Positions 48,522 through 56,988 of a stretch of DNA of 64,000 nucleotides are shown piece by piece. The stretch covers positions 1 through 64,000 of the forward strand of contig JAHDQM010000021.1 of assembly GCA_018433835.1 (NCBI GenBank), in the 5' to 3' direction. Origin of the DNA: Methanoculleus sp. Its GTDB lineage: Archaea > Halobacteriota > Methanomicrobia > Methanomicrobiales > Methanoculleaceae. The notes under the pieces were generated by a model. It ran no database searches, was not told the DNA's origin, and was given only the letters and a program-made list of their open reading frames with translations. Every line of letters starts with the position of its first letter. Position 1 is the stretch's first letter. The translations under genes and the position numbers were made by a program.

Positions 48522-49148
48522 AACTACCCCCGACCGAAGTCGGGGGCATGATGCCATAGGTGGCACCATGCTCTTTACAGGCTTGCGATTTCATCTCTCC
48601 CCCGTCACCGGGGGAACGGACCGCAATAGGCTCGTTGACGGGAGCCCCGGCAGCGATATTCTTCGCCGCATTCAGATCGGCGTTCTCGGCGTGACCACAC
48701 GCGAGGCGGCGAAACGCTGCCTGGGTCGGACGGTTGTCGGGGTGGACGAGCCTGCAGACGCTGCACTGCTGGCTCGTATACGCCCTGCCGATCACCCTCA
48801 TCGCAACCCCGGATTCGCACCTCCGGTGCTCCTGCTCCGTTCCGTTGGAACGTCGCACCCGTCGGGCCTTGTAATCGACGAAGGATCGGAGCTGGTGGAA
48901 TGCCCATTTGTGACGTCGCTCGCGCTGGAACTTCTTAACCGTGCTCCGCAGAAGGATGCCTTTGAGGTCTTCCAGGGCAATCCCCCGCTTCGTGCCTTCT
49001 GCCGCGCAAACGATTCTCTTGCTGATGACGCGGTTGGTATCGGTCTTAAACCGGCGTTCTCTCCCGGAGATCTTTCGCAGTTTCCTCCTGGCCAACTTTG
49101 TTCCGGTCTTCTGGAGAACCGCCCGGAGCCTGCCGTATCGATGCCGTC
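48522..49148 (-). mobile_element. IS200/IS605-type remnant carrying truncated tnpB
   Basis: The element contains only a 5'-truncated tnpB and one subterminal hairpin. A GTC is present at both borders (48519-48521 and 49146-49148). No tnpA (Y1 transposase) and no intact left end are visible, so it cannot move by itself. Confidence 0.6.
48527..48546. repeat. Subterminal hairpin of the IS605-type element
   Basis: CCCCCGA-CCGAAG-TCGGGGG, a perfect 7-bp stem with a 6-base loop at one end of the tnpB remnant, typical of the imperfect palindromes at IS200/IS605 ends. Confidence 0.6.
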
Positions 49149-49280
49149 ATCCTCCTGCCTCTCTTGGGGATGGACGCCGGCACCTACATGGCGCAGATCG
49201 GCCTTCGCGACCTCACCATCCCGATCATCGCGGTCGGGATCGGTTATGCGGCCGAACAGGCCGTGAAGGGAACCGGGTAG
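49146..49280 (+). pseudogene. 3' fragment of interrupted small membrane-protein gene
   Basis: Plus-strand frame ILLPLLGMDAGTYMAQIG followed by LTIPIIAVGIGYAAEQAVKG and a stop at 49278-49280. It reads as membrane helices and lies directly outside the IS605 remnant, in the same frame as GGALIGGVWLV on the other side. I infer one gene split by the element. Confidence 0.4.
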
Positions 49281-49291
49281 ATTCCCGGCCT

Positions 49292-50041
49292 TCAGGTGCT
49301 GATCTTCCGGAAGAGGTACGCCCCGACGACGGTCATGAGTGTGGCGCAGCCGGCCATGACGGCGAGGCTGATGAGGGGGTGGATCTGGGCGGTTCCGGAG
49401 AGGCCGTAGCGGATCCCCTCGACGCCGTAGGTCAGGGGGTTGGCAAGCGTCAACGGCCGGAGCCAGGCGGGCAGGCTGTTGATGGGGAAGAGCGCTCCCG
49501 AGAGGCCGAAAATCGGAAAGATCACGAAGTTCATGATGAGCTGGAAGCCGTGCATATCCTCCATCCTCGATGCGATGGCGATCCCGAACGCGGTGAAGGT
49601 TACGCCGATCAGTGCCATGAATCCTATGGCGACCAGGAACCCGACAATGCCGGCGGGCTCGAGCCCGATGAAGAGCGCAAACACCATGAGGATCAGCCCC
49701 TGGATGACCGCCGTCGTCGCTCCCCCGAGCGTCTGGCCGATCATGATCTCGAGCCGCGAGACCGGGGCGACGAGCGTCTCTTTCAAAAACCCGAACTGCT
49801 TGTCCCAGATGATCTGGATCCCGGAGGAGACCGAGGTGAAGAGGACGCTCATGGCTACGATGCCGGGGATAATGAATTCCATGTATCCCTCTTCCATGCC
49901 GGGAATACTGACGATCGAGTTCAGCCCGAACCCGAGCATCAGCATGAAGAAGAGGGGCATCCCGAGGCTGCCGACGATCCTGCTCTTCGACCGCAGGTAG
50001 CGCTTGACGTTCCGCAGCCAGATGGTATAGACGATATCCAT
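49292..50041 (-). CDS. ABC exporter permease (ABC-2 type)
   Basis: 249 residues, six membrane helices, with an N-terminal cytosolic stretch (DIVYTIWLRNVKRYLRSKSR) and the ABC-2 signature in the last third (NPLTYGVEGIRYGLSG). ATG 50041 lies two bases from the stop of the ATPase gene. It pairs with the DrrA-like ATPase to form a half-size exporter dimer; the substrate is unknown (drugs, lipids or glycans are typical). Confidence 0.88.
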   Translation of the reverse strand: MDIVYTIWLRNVKRYLRSKSRIVGSLGMPLFFMLMLGFGLNSIVSIPGMEEGYMEFIIPGIVAMSVLFTSVSSGIQIIWDKQFGFLKETLVAPVSRLEIMIGQTLGGATTAVIQGLILMVFALFIGLEPAGIVGFLVAIGFMALIGVTFTAFGIAIASRMEDMHGFQLIMNFVIFPIFGLSGALFPINSLPAWLRPLTLANPLTYGVEGIRYGLSGTAQIHPLISLAVMAGCATLMTVVGAYLFRKIST

Positions 50042-50043
50042 GC

Positions 50044-51063
50044 CTACCGCCTCCCTGCCCGGTGGAACATGCGCATCGCTTCTTTGCCGCTTACCTCCTC
50101 CTCCCGGATCGTCCTGCCCGTGTAGTGCAGGAAAACGTCCTCGAGCGTCGGCTTCCTCACCGAGAGCGAGGTGATACCGATGCCGCTCTGGTGGATGGCG
50201 GTCACGATCCCGGGGATGTGCCGATCGGCGTCCTGCAGGCGGATCGTCACCGATCCGTCGTGCCGCTCGATCCCGGAGATCCACGGGGCGGTCAGGAGAC
50301 CGGCGACTGCATCGGGGTCGGGCGAGGCTATAGTGACGACATCGCCGCCGATGGAGGCTTTCAGGTTCTCTGCAGTGTCGAGCGCGATGATCGTCCCGCG
50401 GTCGATGATCGCCACCCTGTCGCAGAGCCGGTCGGCCTCCTCCATGTAGTGGGTGGTGAGGATGATGGTGATGCCCGTCTCGTCGTTCAAACGTGCGATA
50501 TACTCCCAGAGGAGGTTTCGCGTCTGCGGGTCGAGGCCGAGGGTGGGCTCGTCCAGGAAGAGCACCTTCGGCTCGTGGAGCAGTCCCCTGGCAATCTCGA
50601 GCCGCCGGCGCATGCCGCCCGAGTAGGTCTTGACGAGGTCGTCTTTCCGGTCATCGAGCCCGACGAGGGCCAGGAGTTCGCCGATACGCCGTCGTCGTTC
50701 CTCCCCGCCGATCCGGTAGAGGCGGCCGTGGAAATCCATGTTCTCGTATGCCGTCAGTTCTTCGTCCAGGCTCTGGTCCTGGAAGACGATCCCGATGGAC
50801 TTGCGGACGTCGTCTTCTCCGGTCACGATGTCGTGCCCGTTGACCGTCGCCGTGCCCGAGGTGGGCTTGAGCATCGTCGAGAGCATGGAGATGGTCGTGG
50901 TTTTTCCTGCTCCGTTCGGGCCGAGCAGCCCGAAGATCTCGCCGCTCTCGATGGTAAACGAGATACCGTCGACGGCAACGAGACCGTCGAAGGATTTCGT
51001 CAGGTTATCGACGCGTATAGCCAGCGTGGAGCCGGTTCCCTGGTTCAATGTGCCTGTGTGCAT
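50044..51063 (-). CDS. ABC exporter ATPase (DrrA-like)
   Basis: 339 residues. Walker A GLLGPNGAGKTTTISML, signature YSGGMRRRLEIARGLL, Walker B KVLFLDEPTLGLDPQ, H-loop LTTHYMEEADRL. The C-terminal 100 residues form the regulatory domain common to DrrA-type ATPases (PTLEDVFLHYTGR). It is between abrB-like and permease genes in one transcription unit. Confidence 0.92.
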   Translation of the reverse strand: MHTGTLNQGTGSTLAIRVDNLTKSFDGLVAVDGISFTIESGEIFGLLGPNGAGKTTTISMLSTMLKPTSGTATVNGHDIVTGEDDVRKSIGIVFQDQSLDEELTAYENMDFHGRLYRIGGEERRRRIGELLALVGLDDRKDDLVKTYSGGMRRRLEIARGLLHEPKVLFLDEPTLGLDPQTRNLLWEYIARLNDETGITIILTTHYMEEADRLCDRVAIIDRGTIIALDTAENLKASIGGDVVTIASPDPDAVAGLLTAPWISGIERHDGSVTIRLQDADRHIPGIVTAIHQSGIGITSLSVRKPTLEDVFLHYTGRTIREEEVSGKEAMRMFHRAGRR

Positions 51064-51084
51064 TCTATCCCTGGCAGCCCCCGC

Positions 51085-51345
51085 TCAGTCCTCTGGCGGC
51101 TCTTCCGGTTCAACTTCGAAGATCCGGAGCATCTCCTCTGCTATCCTGCGAAATTTATCCGCTTTGACGACGGCGAGCCCGTGGGCCTCGTCGCCGAGGA
51201 TCATCAGCGTGTCGCCGGGTTTGATATCGAAGGTATCGCGCGCTTCTTTCGGTATGACGATCTGGCCGCGTTCGCCGACCTTGACCGTCCCGAAGATGTG
51301 TTTTCTGCCGCCATGGTCGTGGCAGCGGTGGTGGTCGTGAAACAT
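51085..51345 (-). CDS. AbrB/SpoVT-type regulator with His-rich N-terminus
   Basis: 86 residues. Residues about 16-60 form the swapped-hairpin AbrB domain (GTVKVGERGQIVIPKEARD, then IKPGDTLMILGD). The N-terminus MFHDHHRCHDHGGRKH could bind metal. ATG 51345 is used; a GTG 12 bases upstream is also possible. It sits inside the operon with the exporter and methyltransferase, so it is a candidate for binding the palindromes upstream of the operon. Confidence 0.82.
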   Translation of the reverse strand: MFHDHHRCHDHGGRKHIFGTVKVGERGQIVIPKEARDTFDIKPGDTLMILGDEAHGLAVVKADKFRRIAEEMLRIFEVEPEEPPED

Positions 51346-51385
51346 GGTTCTGGTCACTTCTATCGGTGTGTTCTCAGTCTCCGGT

Positions 51386-51946
51386 CTATAGGGGCCGGCA
51401 CCGCAGGTATTCCCTGCTCACCTCTTCGATCGCCCATAATCCCGCTTCCCGGAGGACCCGGCGCGTCTTCTCCCGCGACTGATGTCCGTTGTCGAGGATC
51501 GGGGTGCCGTCCGGCTTTGTGACCCGCTGGAGTTCAGCAAGGAGCACCTTCGGATCGTCGACCATGTGGAACATGTCAAGAGCGTAGACGAGGTCGGCGG
51601 CTGCATCGGGCAGACCCGAGCAGTATCCCTTCGCAAGGACGGGGATGACATTTACAAGCCCCTCTTCCCGGGCCCTCCGGGAAATGGACTCGACGGCCGG
51701 CTCGTGGACGTCCACTGCGTAGACGGTGCCGTTTGCGCCGACGAACCCGGAAGCTTTTTCCGTACAACTCCCCGGGCCGCAACCGTAGTCCACGATGGTC
51801 ATCCCTTCCCTGACCCCGATCCTTGTGAACTGTCTTTCCGGAGGTCTGATGCGATCCCGGATACGGAACGCAGCCGACATCAACTGAAAGTGAAGATCCG
51901 GCATCCGGTCGATCGAGTCCGTAGCGTTATGGGCGAGTGTGGTCAT
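51386..51946 (-). CDS. Class I SAM-dependent methyltransferase
   Basis: 186 residues. Motif I is VDYGCGPGSC, then VYAVDVHEPAVE and the post-motif ADLVYALDMFHMVDDP, a UbiE/small-molecule methyltransferase layout. The substrate is not indicated. It is the first gene of the four-gene operon methyltransferase, AbrB, ATPase, permease, suggesting the methylated product or its parent is exported or detoxified. Confidence 0.8.
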   Translation of the reverse strand: MTTLAHNATDSIDRMPDLHFQLMSAAFRIRDRIRPPERQFTRIGVREGMTIVDYGCGPGSCTEKASGFVGANGTVYAVDVHEPAVESISRRAREEGLVNVIPVLAKGYCSGLPDAAADLVYALDMFHMVDDPKVLLAELQRVTKPDGTPILDNGHQSREKTRRVLREAGLWAIEEVSREYLRCRPL

Positions 51947-51973
51947 ATGTGGCGCTTCTTATTTCGACATAAT

Positions 51974-52012
51974 TCATACTATTCATACTAGTATGATATG
52001 TCATACTATATG
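51974..52012. promoter_or_regulatory. Palindromic operator upstream of exporter operon
   Basis: Contains three direct copies of TCATACTA (51974, 51983 and 52001, spaced 9 and 18 bp), the middle one being half of a perfect 14-bp palindrome TCATACTAGTATGA (51983-51996). It lies 28-66 bp upstream of the methyltransferase start, where a repressor would cover the promoter. Confidence 0.6.
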
Positions 52013-52231
52013 AACATCTTGTGTACGTCTCCGGTGCTGTCGTGAGTGTCATGAAGTCCTCGGGGGGCTGGCGGACAACGATCCACAGACTTTCGGCGGG
52101 ACATGTATCGGTGTCCACTCCGCCCTGGCTTCTGCGAGTTCGTGAGCGCTCTCCCTGGCATCGAAAAGAGGGCTCCGGCTGAAGAATCGTGCCGGGAAAC
52201 AATCCTGTCCGGCTCTATTTACTTCAATAGG

Positions 52232-52239
52232 TATTTATC
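52232..52239 (+). promoter_or_regulatory. TATA box of glnA copy 1
   Basis: TATTTATC 33 bp before the ATG at 52265, so the transcript would be almost leaderless. Confidence 0.45.
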
Positions 52240-52264
52240 TCATCGGATAAAAGTAGAAATCCAC

Positions 52265-53593
52265 ATGTCCCGTGATGCCATTTCCGCAATGCTCGAGCGC
52301 ATCGAACAGGATAACGTCCGATTCCTTCGCCTGCAGTTTACCGACCTCCTGGGGCTGCCCAAAAACGTCGCGATCCCGGCCGGACAGGCCGAAAAGGCAC
52401 TGACCGGCGGCATCGGGTTCGACGGGTCGTCGATCGAGGGGTTCGTCCGGATCGAGGAGTCCGACATGGTGCTCAGGCCTGACCCCTCTACCTATACTCT
52501 CCTGCCCTGGCAGTCCCGGGAGTGTGCGGAGGCACGCTTCGTGTGCGACATCTACAAGGCCAACGGCATGCCGTTTGAAGGTGACCCTCGCTATGTCCTC
52601 CGAAAGGCAATGGATGATGCGGCGAAGGACGGCTACGTCTTCAACACCGGCCCGGAACTGGAGTTTTTCCTCTTCCGGATGCTCGAAGGGAGGCCGACCA
52701 CGCAGTTCCAGGACGTCGGGGGCTACTTCGACCTCGCGCCGACCGATCTCGCGGAGGACGTCCGGCGCGAGATCGTCCTTGCCCTCACCGAGATGGGGTT
52801 CGAGATCGAGGCGTCGCACCACGAGGTCGCCGAGAGCCAGCACGAGATCGACTTCAAGTACAGCGACGCCCTCCACACCGCAGACAACGTCATCACCTTC
52901 AAGTTCGCGGCCAAGACGATGGCGCTGATGCGCGGGCTGCACGTGTCGTTCATGGCAAAGCCCATCTACGGCATCTGCGGGAGCGGGATGCACACCAACT
53001 GTTCGCTTGCAAAGGACGGGAAAAACGCGTTCTACGACCCGAACGCCCCGCTGCAGCTCTCAAAGACCTGTATGCATTTCATCGGCGGGCTGCTCCGGCA
53101 TGCGCCGGCCATCACCCGGCTCGCAAACCCGACGATCAACTCCTATAAAAGGCTCGTCCCCGGCTACGAGGCGCCCTGCTACGTCAGCTGGAGCGCGAGC
53201 AACCGGTCGGTCCTCGTCCGGGTCCCGGCACCGCGCGGCAACAGCACCCGGGTCGAGTTCCGGAGCCCGGACCCGACCTGCAACCCGTACCTCGCCTTCG
53301 CCGCGATGCTCGCGGCCGGGATGGAGGGCATCCGGGAGGAGATCGAGCCTCCGACCGGGGTCAACAGAAATATCTACCACATGACATCTGCCGAGCGGGA
53401 GCGCGACGGGATCGGGATGCTGCCCGGGGACCTCGCCGAGGCCCACCGGGCCCTGCTCGCCGACGACCTCATCTGCAAAGCGCTCGGTCCCCACGTCGTC
53501 GAGGCCCTCACGAACGTCACGGAAGCCGAATGGGACGCCTACCGGACGATGGTCCACCCCTGGGAACTCGACCGGTACCTGGCGACCTACTAA
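52265..53593 (+). CDS. glnA: Glutamine synthetase, copy 1
   Basis: 442-residue type I (alpha) enzyme making glutamine from glutamate, ammonia and ATP. Motifs seen: GFDGSSIEGF near the N-terminus, NTGPELEFFLF (Glu ligands), ESQHEIDFKYSDAL, SGMHTNCSL, and NPTINSYKRLVPGYEAPCY. I chose ATG 52265, aligned with the second copy; the frame is open upstream but that extension crosses the putative TATA box. Almost every residue matches the copy at 58165. No NrpR-type operator is evident here. Confidence 0.94.
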   Translation: MSRDAISAMLERIEQDNVRFLRLQFTDLLGLPKNVAIPAGQAEKALTGGIGFDGSSIEGFVRIEESDMVLRPDPSTYTLLPWQSRECAEARFVCDIYKANGMPFEGDPRYVLRKAMDDAAKDGYVFNTGPELEFFLFRMLEGRPTTQFQDVGGYFDLAPTDLAEDVRREIVLALTEMGFEIEASHHEVAESQHEIDFKYSDALHTADNVITFKFAAKTMALMRGLHVSFMAKPIYGICGSGMHTNCSLAKDGKNAFYDPNAPLQLSKTCMHFIGGLLRHAPAITRLANPTINSYKRLVPGYEAPCYVSWSASNRSVLVRVPAPRGNSTRVEFRSPDPTCNPYLAFAAMLAAGMEGIREEIEPPTGVNRNIYHMTSAERERDGIGMLPGDLAEAHRALLADDLICKALGPHVVEALTNVTEAEWDAYRTMVHPWELDRYLATY

Positions 53594-53597
53594 CCTC

Positions 53598-53603
53598 TTT
53601 TTT
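53598..53603 (+). terminator. T-run terminator after glnA copy 1
   Basis: CCTCTTTTTTC directly after the stop. The same CCTCTTTTTT follows the second copy at 59494. Confidence 0.5.
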
Positions 53604-53708
53604 CTACAGAAACCGGCGGAGATAATCCCGGTCGAAGTTTAACGGCTTATCGAGCTCCAGATGTGCCGTCCGGAGCGTGAGCATCACCCGGACCGTGGCA
53701 AAAAAGTA

Positions 53709-54728
53709 TTATTCAGCCCGGCGCTGCGCCTTTCTCCTGGCCAGACGCTCGATGGCGGGGAGGTCGACACTGCCGTCGGTCGCAAGTTTTCCCCTGCGGA
53801 CCGCATGGTCGACGAACCCGCTGCCGATATCGTTCCGGACGACGAGCGTCGTGTACCCTTCCGGCGACCCGACGGCGCCGGCCGAGATATCGGCGCTGAT
53901 CGCCGTAAAGTCGGTGCAAACCCGGCACCCCGGCCTGACGGACTCTTCAAGGTCAGCCAGCGGGATGGAGATATGCCGCTCGTCCTGCAGGTAGACGTCC
54001 AGTTTTCCCTTGACGTCCAGACGGCGGATCTCCCAGGGGTCTATCCGGCGCTCGGACTGCAGTTTGCCCTCGATCAGGTTCGCGTAGTCGAAGATCTCCG
54101 TGCAGAAGAGGCCGATCACGAGCCGTATCGCCTTCGCGTAGGGCCGGAGAAGATCGTGGTCGCCCGCCCGGATCATCTGCGTCGCCCGTGCCACACAGGG
54201 CACGCCCACGACGGCAATCCGCCGGTATTTCTGCGTGACCGCCGCTTCTTTGAGGGAGGCGAGAAGCGGCACCCACCAGGAGTATCGGCTTCCGGCGTGC
54301 CGCACGAGCACCTCTGAGGAGGTGATCACCGCCGATGATGGTTTCATTGTCCAGGGGTCCGCCGTCACCGTAACGACCGCGTCGATCAACCCCTCGTCGA
54401 GGGCACTTGCGAGGATCGCCGTCACCGCCCCGCCGCTCTGCCTCTGCTCCACCGGGAGTACCGACCGGGCCGCAAGGATCTCCCGGTACGGCCCGAGCAT
54501 CTTCCCCTGCGATGCGAGGTCGACCCGCGGACAGGCTGCGTAGCATGCCCCGCAGGGCACGCCGTCGGTCTCGGCCTTGCAGTAGCCTATGTTTACCGGT
54601 GTTGTGGTCTTCCCCGGTGCGAACCGGAGGGCGTCCGCCGGGCAGACCGCCACGCACGCTCCGCATCCGGAACAGAGGTCCGCAGCCCAGACCGCCGATT
54701 CCAGGTCCTTGAATGTCTTCGTCTCCAT
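53709..54728 (-). CDS. FrhB-type (F420-linked) subunit beside glutamate synthase
   Basis: 339 residues. An N-terminal ferredoxin-like part (CSGCGACVAVCPADAL, then CGACYAACPRVDL) precedes the coenzyme F420 hydrogenase/dehydrogenase beta-subunit domain (QSGGAVTAILASALDEGLID, VVGVPCVARATQMIR, and GCRVCTDFTA). Such subunits carry FAD and iron-sulphur centres and take electrons from F420H2. Five bases separate it from the preceding glutamate synthase gene, so it is very probably that enzyme's electron-input module. Confidence 0.85.
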   Translation of the reverse strand: METKTFKDLESAVWAADLCSGCGACVAVCPADALRFAPGKTTTPVNIGYCKAETDGVPCGACYAACPRVDLASQGKMLGPYREILAARSVLPVEQRQSGGAVTAILASALDEGLIDAVVTVTADPWTMKPSSAVITSSEVLVRHAGSRYSWWVPLLASLKEAAVTQKYRRIAVVGVPCVARATQMIRAGDHDLLRPYAKAIRLVIGLFCTEIFDYANLIEGKLQSERRIDPWEIRRLDVKGKLDVYLQDERHISIPLADLEESVRPGCRVCTDFTAISADISAGAVGSPEGYTTLVVRNDIGSGFVDHAVRRGKLATDGSVDLPAIERLARRKAQRRAE

Positions 54729-54733
54729 GCCTC

Positions 54734-55471
54734 TCACTCCCAGGTATACTTCCCCACGAAGGGCCTTGCACTTGCGGGGATGATCCGGGTGTATTCCACG
54801 TTGATCAGTGGTTCCGGGTCAAGCCCGAAATCACCTGCAAACTCCCGGATCACCGGGGCGATCCTCGCCCTGTCCTCATCGGTGAGCGGCACCTTCGTTG
54901 CCCCCGTGGCAAGGCAGGCGTCGTCCACGTCGCCGCGGATGATGATCTCTCCTCCATGGATTCCGCTGCCGATCTCGCGGGTTTTTATGGGTCCGTGCAG
55001 GCCGAGGACCAGCAGCAGCCCGCCTGCCATGTATTCGCCGAGGTACGCCTGTGCAGTTCCGCCGATGACCAGTATGGGGCACCGATCCTCGTATTGTTTC
55101 ATATGGATCCCGCCCCGGTAGCCGATGTCTCCGCGGACGAAGACCTTGCCGCCCCGCATGCTGTGCGCCACCGCATCGCCGGCGTTTCCGTGGATGACCA
55201 CTTTCCCGGCATCCATCGTGTTACCGGGCGCGTGCTCCGCGTTCCCGTGGACGATGATGGTCGGCCCGCTCATGAAGATCGCAAGGTCTCCACCGGGAAC
55301 GCCGTGGATATGGATGGTAATGTTCCCGCGGAGTCCGTCGCCGATGAACCGCTGACCGAGGACGTTTGAGATGACGATCTCGTCGGCGCCGTCGGCCACA
55401 GCTTTCCGGATCTGCTGGTTCAAGGGTGTGTAATGCACTCCATTTCCATCGATCGCGACCTGTTTTGCCAT
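54734..55471 (-). CDS. gltB3: Glutamate synthase, GXGXG domain subunit
   Basis: 245 residues forming the right-handed beta-helix of glutamate synthase alpha subunits (VPGGDLAIFMSGPTIIVHGN, AGKVVIHGNAGDAVAHSMRGG, GLHGPIKTREIGSGIHGG). It is structural, bridging the other two domains. ATG 55471 begins MAKQVAIDGNG; a GTG at 55480 overlapping the upstream stop (GTGA) is an alternative. Confidence 0.88.
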   Translation of the reverse strand: MAKQVAIDGNGVHYTPLNQQIRKAVADGADEIVISNVLGQRFIGDGLRGNITIHIHGVPGGDLAIFMSGPTIIVHGNAEHAPGNTMDAGKVVIHGNAGDAVAHSMRGGKVFVRGDIGYRGGIHMKQYEDRCPILVIGGTAQAYLGEYMAGGLLLVLGLHGPIKTREIGSGIHGGEIIIRGDVDDACLATGATKVPLTDEDRARIAPVIREFAGDFGLDPEPLINVEYTRIIPASARPFVGKYTWE

Positions 55472-55476
55472 GGGGT

Positions 55477-56988
55477 TCACGCCCCCACCTGCCTGACGTC
55501 GAGCACCTGCATCAGGCTCTCGTCCAGCATGTAGCCCCGGAGCCGGTCGCGGTTGCCCCGCAGACTCTCGATGCTGTTGATACCCGCCGCACCCAGCAAC
55601 TCGGCGAGTTCCAGTGTCCACGCGTGGATCAGGTTTGCGACCTGTTCGGATGCCACATCGGGGTTTAAGCGCTCTACGAGGTCGGGGCGCTGGGTGGCGA
55701 TTCCCCAGGGGCAGAGCCCCCGGTAACAGTTTCCGCAGACCCGGCACCCCATCGCCACCAGCGCGGCGGTGCCGATGTAGACTGCGTCCGCCCCGAGGGC
55801 GATCGCCTTCGCGACATCGGCACTCCCCCGGATGCCGCCGCTCGCGATGACCGAGATCTCGTTTCTGATCCCCTGGTCGCGGAGTTTCGCATCAACGCTC
55901 GCGACCGCCGCTTCGATAGGAATGCCGACGTGGTCCCGGAAGACTCGCGGCGCCGCGCCGGTGCCGCCCCGGAATCCATCGATGACGACGGCGTCGGCCG
56001 GAGACCGGGCGATGCCCGCGGCGATGGCGGAGGCGTTATGGACGGCGGCAATCTTGACGAAGACCGGTTTCTTCCACTCCGTAGCCTCTTTGAGGGCCCG
56101 GACGAGCTGGGCAAGGTCCTCGATGCTGTAGATGTCGTGGTGCGGTGCAGGGCTGATGGCGTCGCTTCCCTGCGGGATCATCCGCGTTCGGGAGACCTCT
56201 TCGCAGACCTTCTCCCCCGGGAGGTGTCCGCCGATGCCGGGCTTCGCGCCCTGGCCGATCTTGATCTCGATGGCGGCGCCGCGCTCCAGGTAATCGATGT
56301 TCACGCCGAACCGTCCGGAGGCCACCTGGACGATCATCCGATCCTGGTAAGGGTATATGGCGGAGTGCAGGCCGCCTTCCCCGGTGCCCATGAACGTCCC
56401 GGCCTCTTTCGCCGCCCGGGCCATGGCCACCTGGGCGTTGAGGCTGATCGCCCCATAACTCATGTGACCGATCATGATCGGGGTCTCGACCCGGAGGTTA
56501 GGGGCGATCGGGGTCAGGAGTTCGACGTCCCCGTTCTCCCGCCGCCGGAGGTCCAACTTCGCCGGCTTCTTTCCGATGTGGGTCCGCAGTTCGATCGGCT
56601 CGCGGAGCGGGTCGAGGCTGGGGTTCGTGACCTGGCAGGCATCCAGCACCAGGCGGTCGAAGATGATCGGGTAATCGAGCGCGTTGCCCATTCCCGCGAG
56701 GATGATCTTGCCGGTCCGTGCCTGGTTGTAGATCGCCTCCCGGGCCTCCCGGGTCCAGAGGGGGTGGCTCCGGTAGTCGCAGGGCTGCTCCTCGAGGCTG
56801 ATGGCGTCCCGGGGGCAGCAGGCTATGCACCGGTGACAGGCGGTGCAGTTCCGGGAGTTGACGAGGATCCTCTCACCATCCCGCCGGAAGACTCCGTAGG
56901 AGCAGTTCTCGATACAACGTTCGCACTCCATGCACCGGACCGGGTCGATACTGATCCGGTACCGGGGGGGCAGACTTCCGATCGTCAC
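55477..56988 (-). CDS. gltB2: Glutamate synthase, FMN/synthase domain subunit with ferredoxin domain
   Basis: 503 residues. Two N-terminal 4Fe-4S motifs (CMECERCIENCSYGVF; CTACHRCIACCPRDAI) precede the FMN-binding TIM barrel (IGHMSYGAISLNAQ, GEGGLHSAIYPYQDR, IGQGAKPGIGGHLPGEKV, VIDGFRGGTGAAP) and the 3Fe-4S cysteines GCRVCGNCYRGLCPWG. It converts 2-oxoglutarate and ammonia from the amidotransferase to glutamate. It overlaps the amidotransferase gene by four bases. Confidence 0.93.
   Translation of the reverse strand: MTIGSLPPRYRISIDPVRCMECERCIENCSYGVFRRDGERILVNSRNCTACHRCIACCPRDAISLEEQPCDYRSHPLWTREAREAIYNQARTGKIILAGMGNALDYPIIFDRLVLDACQVTNPSLDPLREPIELRTHIGKKPAKLDLRRRENGDVELLTPIAPNLRVETPIMIGHMSYGAISLNAQVAMARAAKEAGTFMGTGEGGLHSAIYPYQDRMIVQVASGRFGVNIDYLERGAAIEIKIGQGAKPGIGGHLPGEKVCEEVSRTRMIPQGSDAISPAPHHDIYSIEDLAQLVRALKEATEWKKPVFVKIAAVHNASAIAAGIARSPADAVVIDGFRGGTGAAPRVFRDHVGIPIEAAVASVDAKLRDQGIRNEISVIASGGIRGSADVAKAIALGADAVYIGTAALVAMGCRVCGNCYRGLCPWGIATQRPDLVERLNPDVASEQVANLIHAWTLELAELLGAAGINSIESLRGNRDRLRGYMLDESLMQVLDVRQVGA

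Larger units (their letters stand above)
48520..49148 (-). pseudogene. tnpB: TnpB (IS605 OrfB) C-terminal fragment
   Basis: The readable part runs from RYGRLRAVLQKTGTKLARRK through RVISKRIV and GIALEDLKGI (the RuvC-II glutamate region) to CSVC ... ACGHAENADLNAAKNI, the zinc finger and RuvC-III Asp. The N-terminal third, with RuvC-I, is missing. The zinc finger has lost a cysteine (FRRLACG instead of F-x-C-x-x-CG). A dead relative of the RNA-guided nuclease TnpB. Confidence 0.7.

Noticed and set aside
48149..48523. Open frames on both strands between the histidine kinase and tnpB
   Set aside because: Composition is not protein-like except for the short GGALIGGVWLV segment, which I list as a gene fragment.
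52195..52265. NrpR operator upstream of glnA copy 1
   Set aside because: GGGAAACAATCC is similar at first glance but does not fit GGAA-N6-TTCC.
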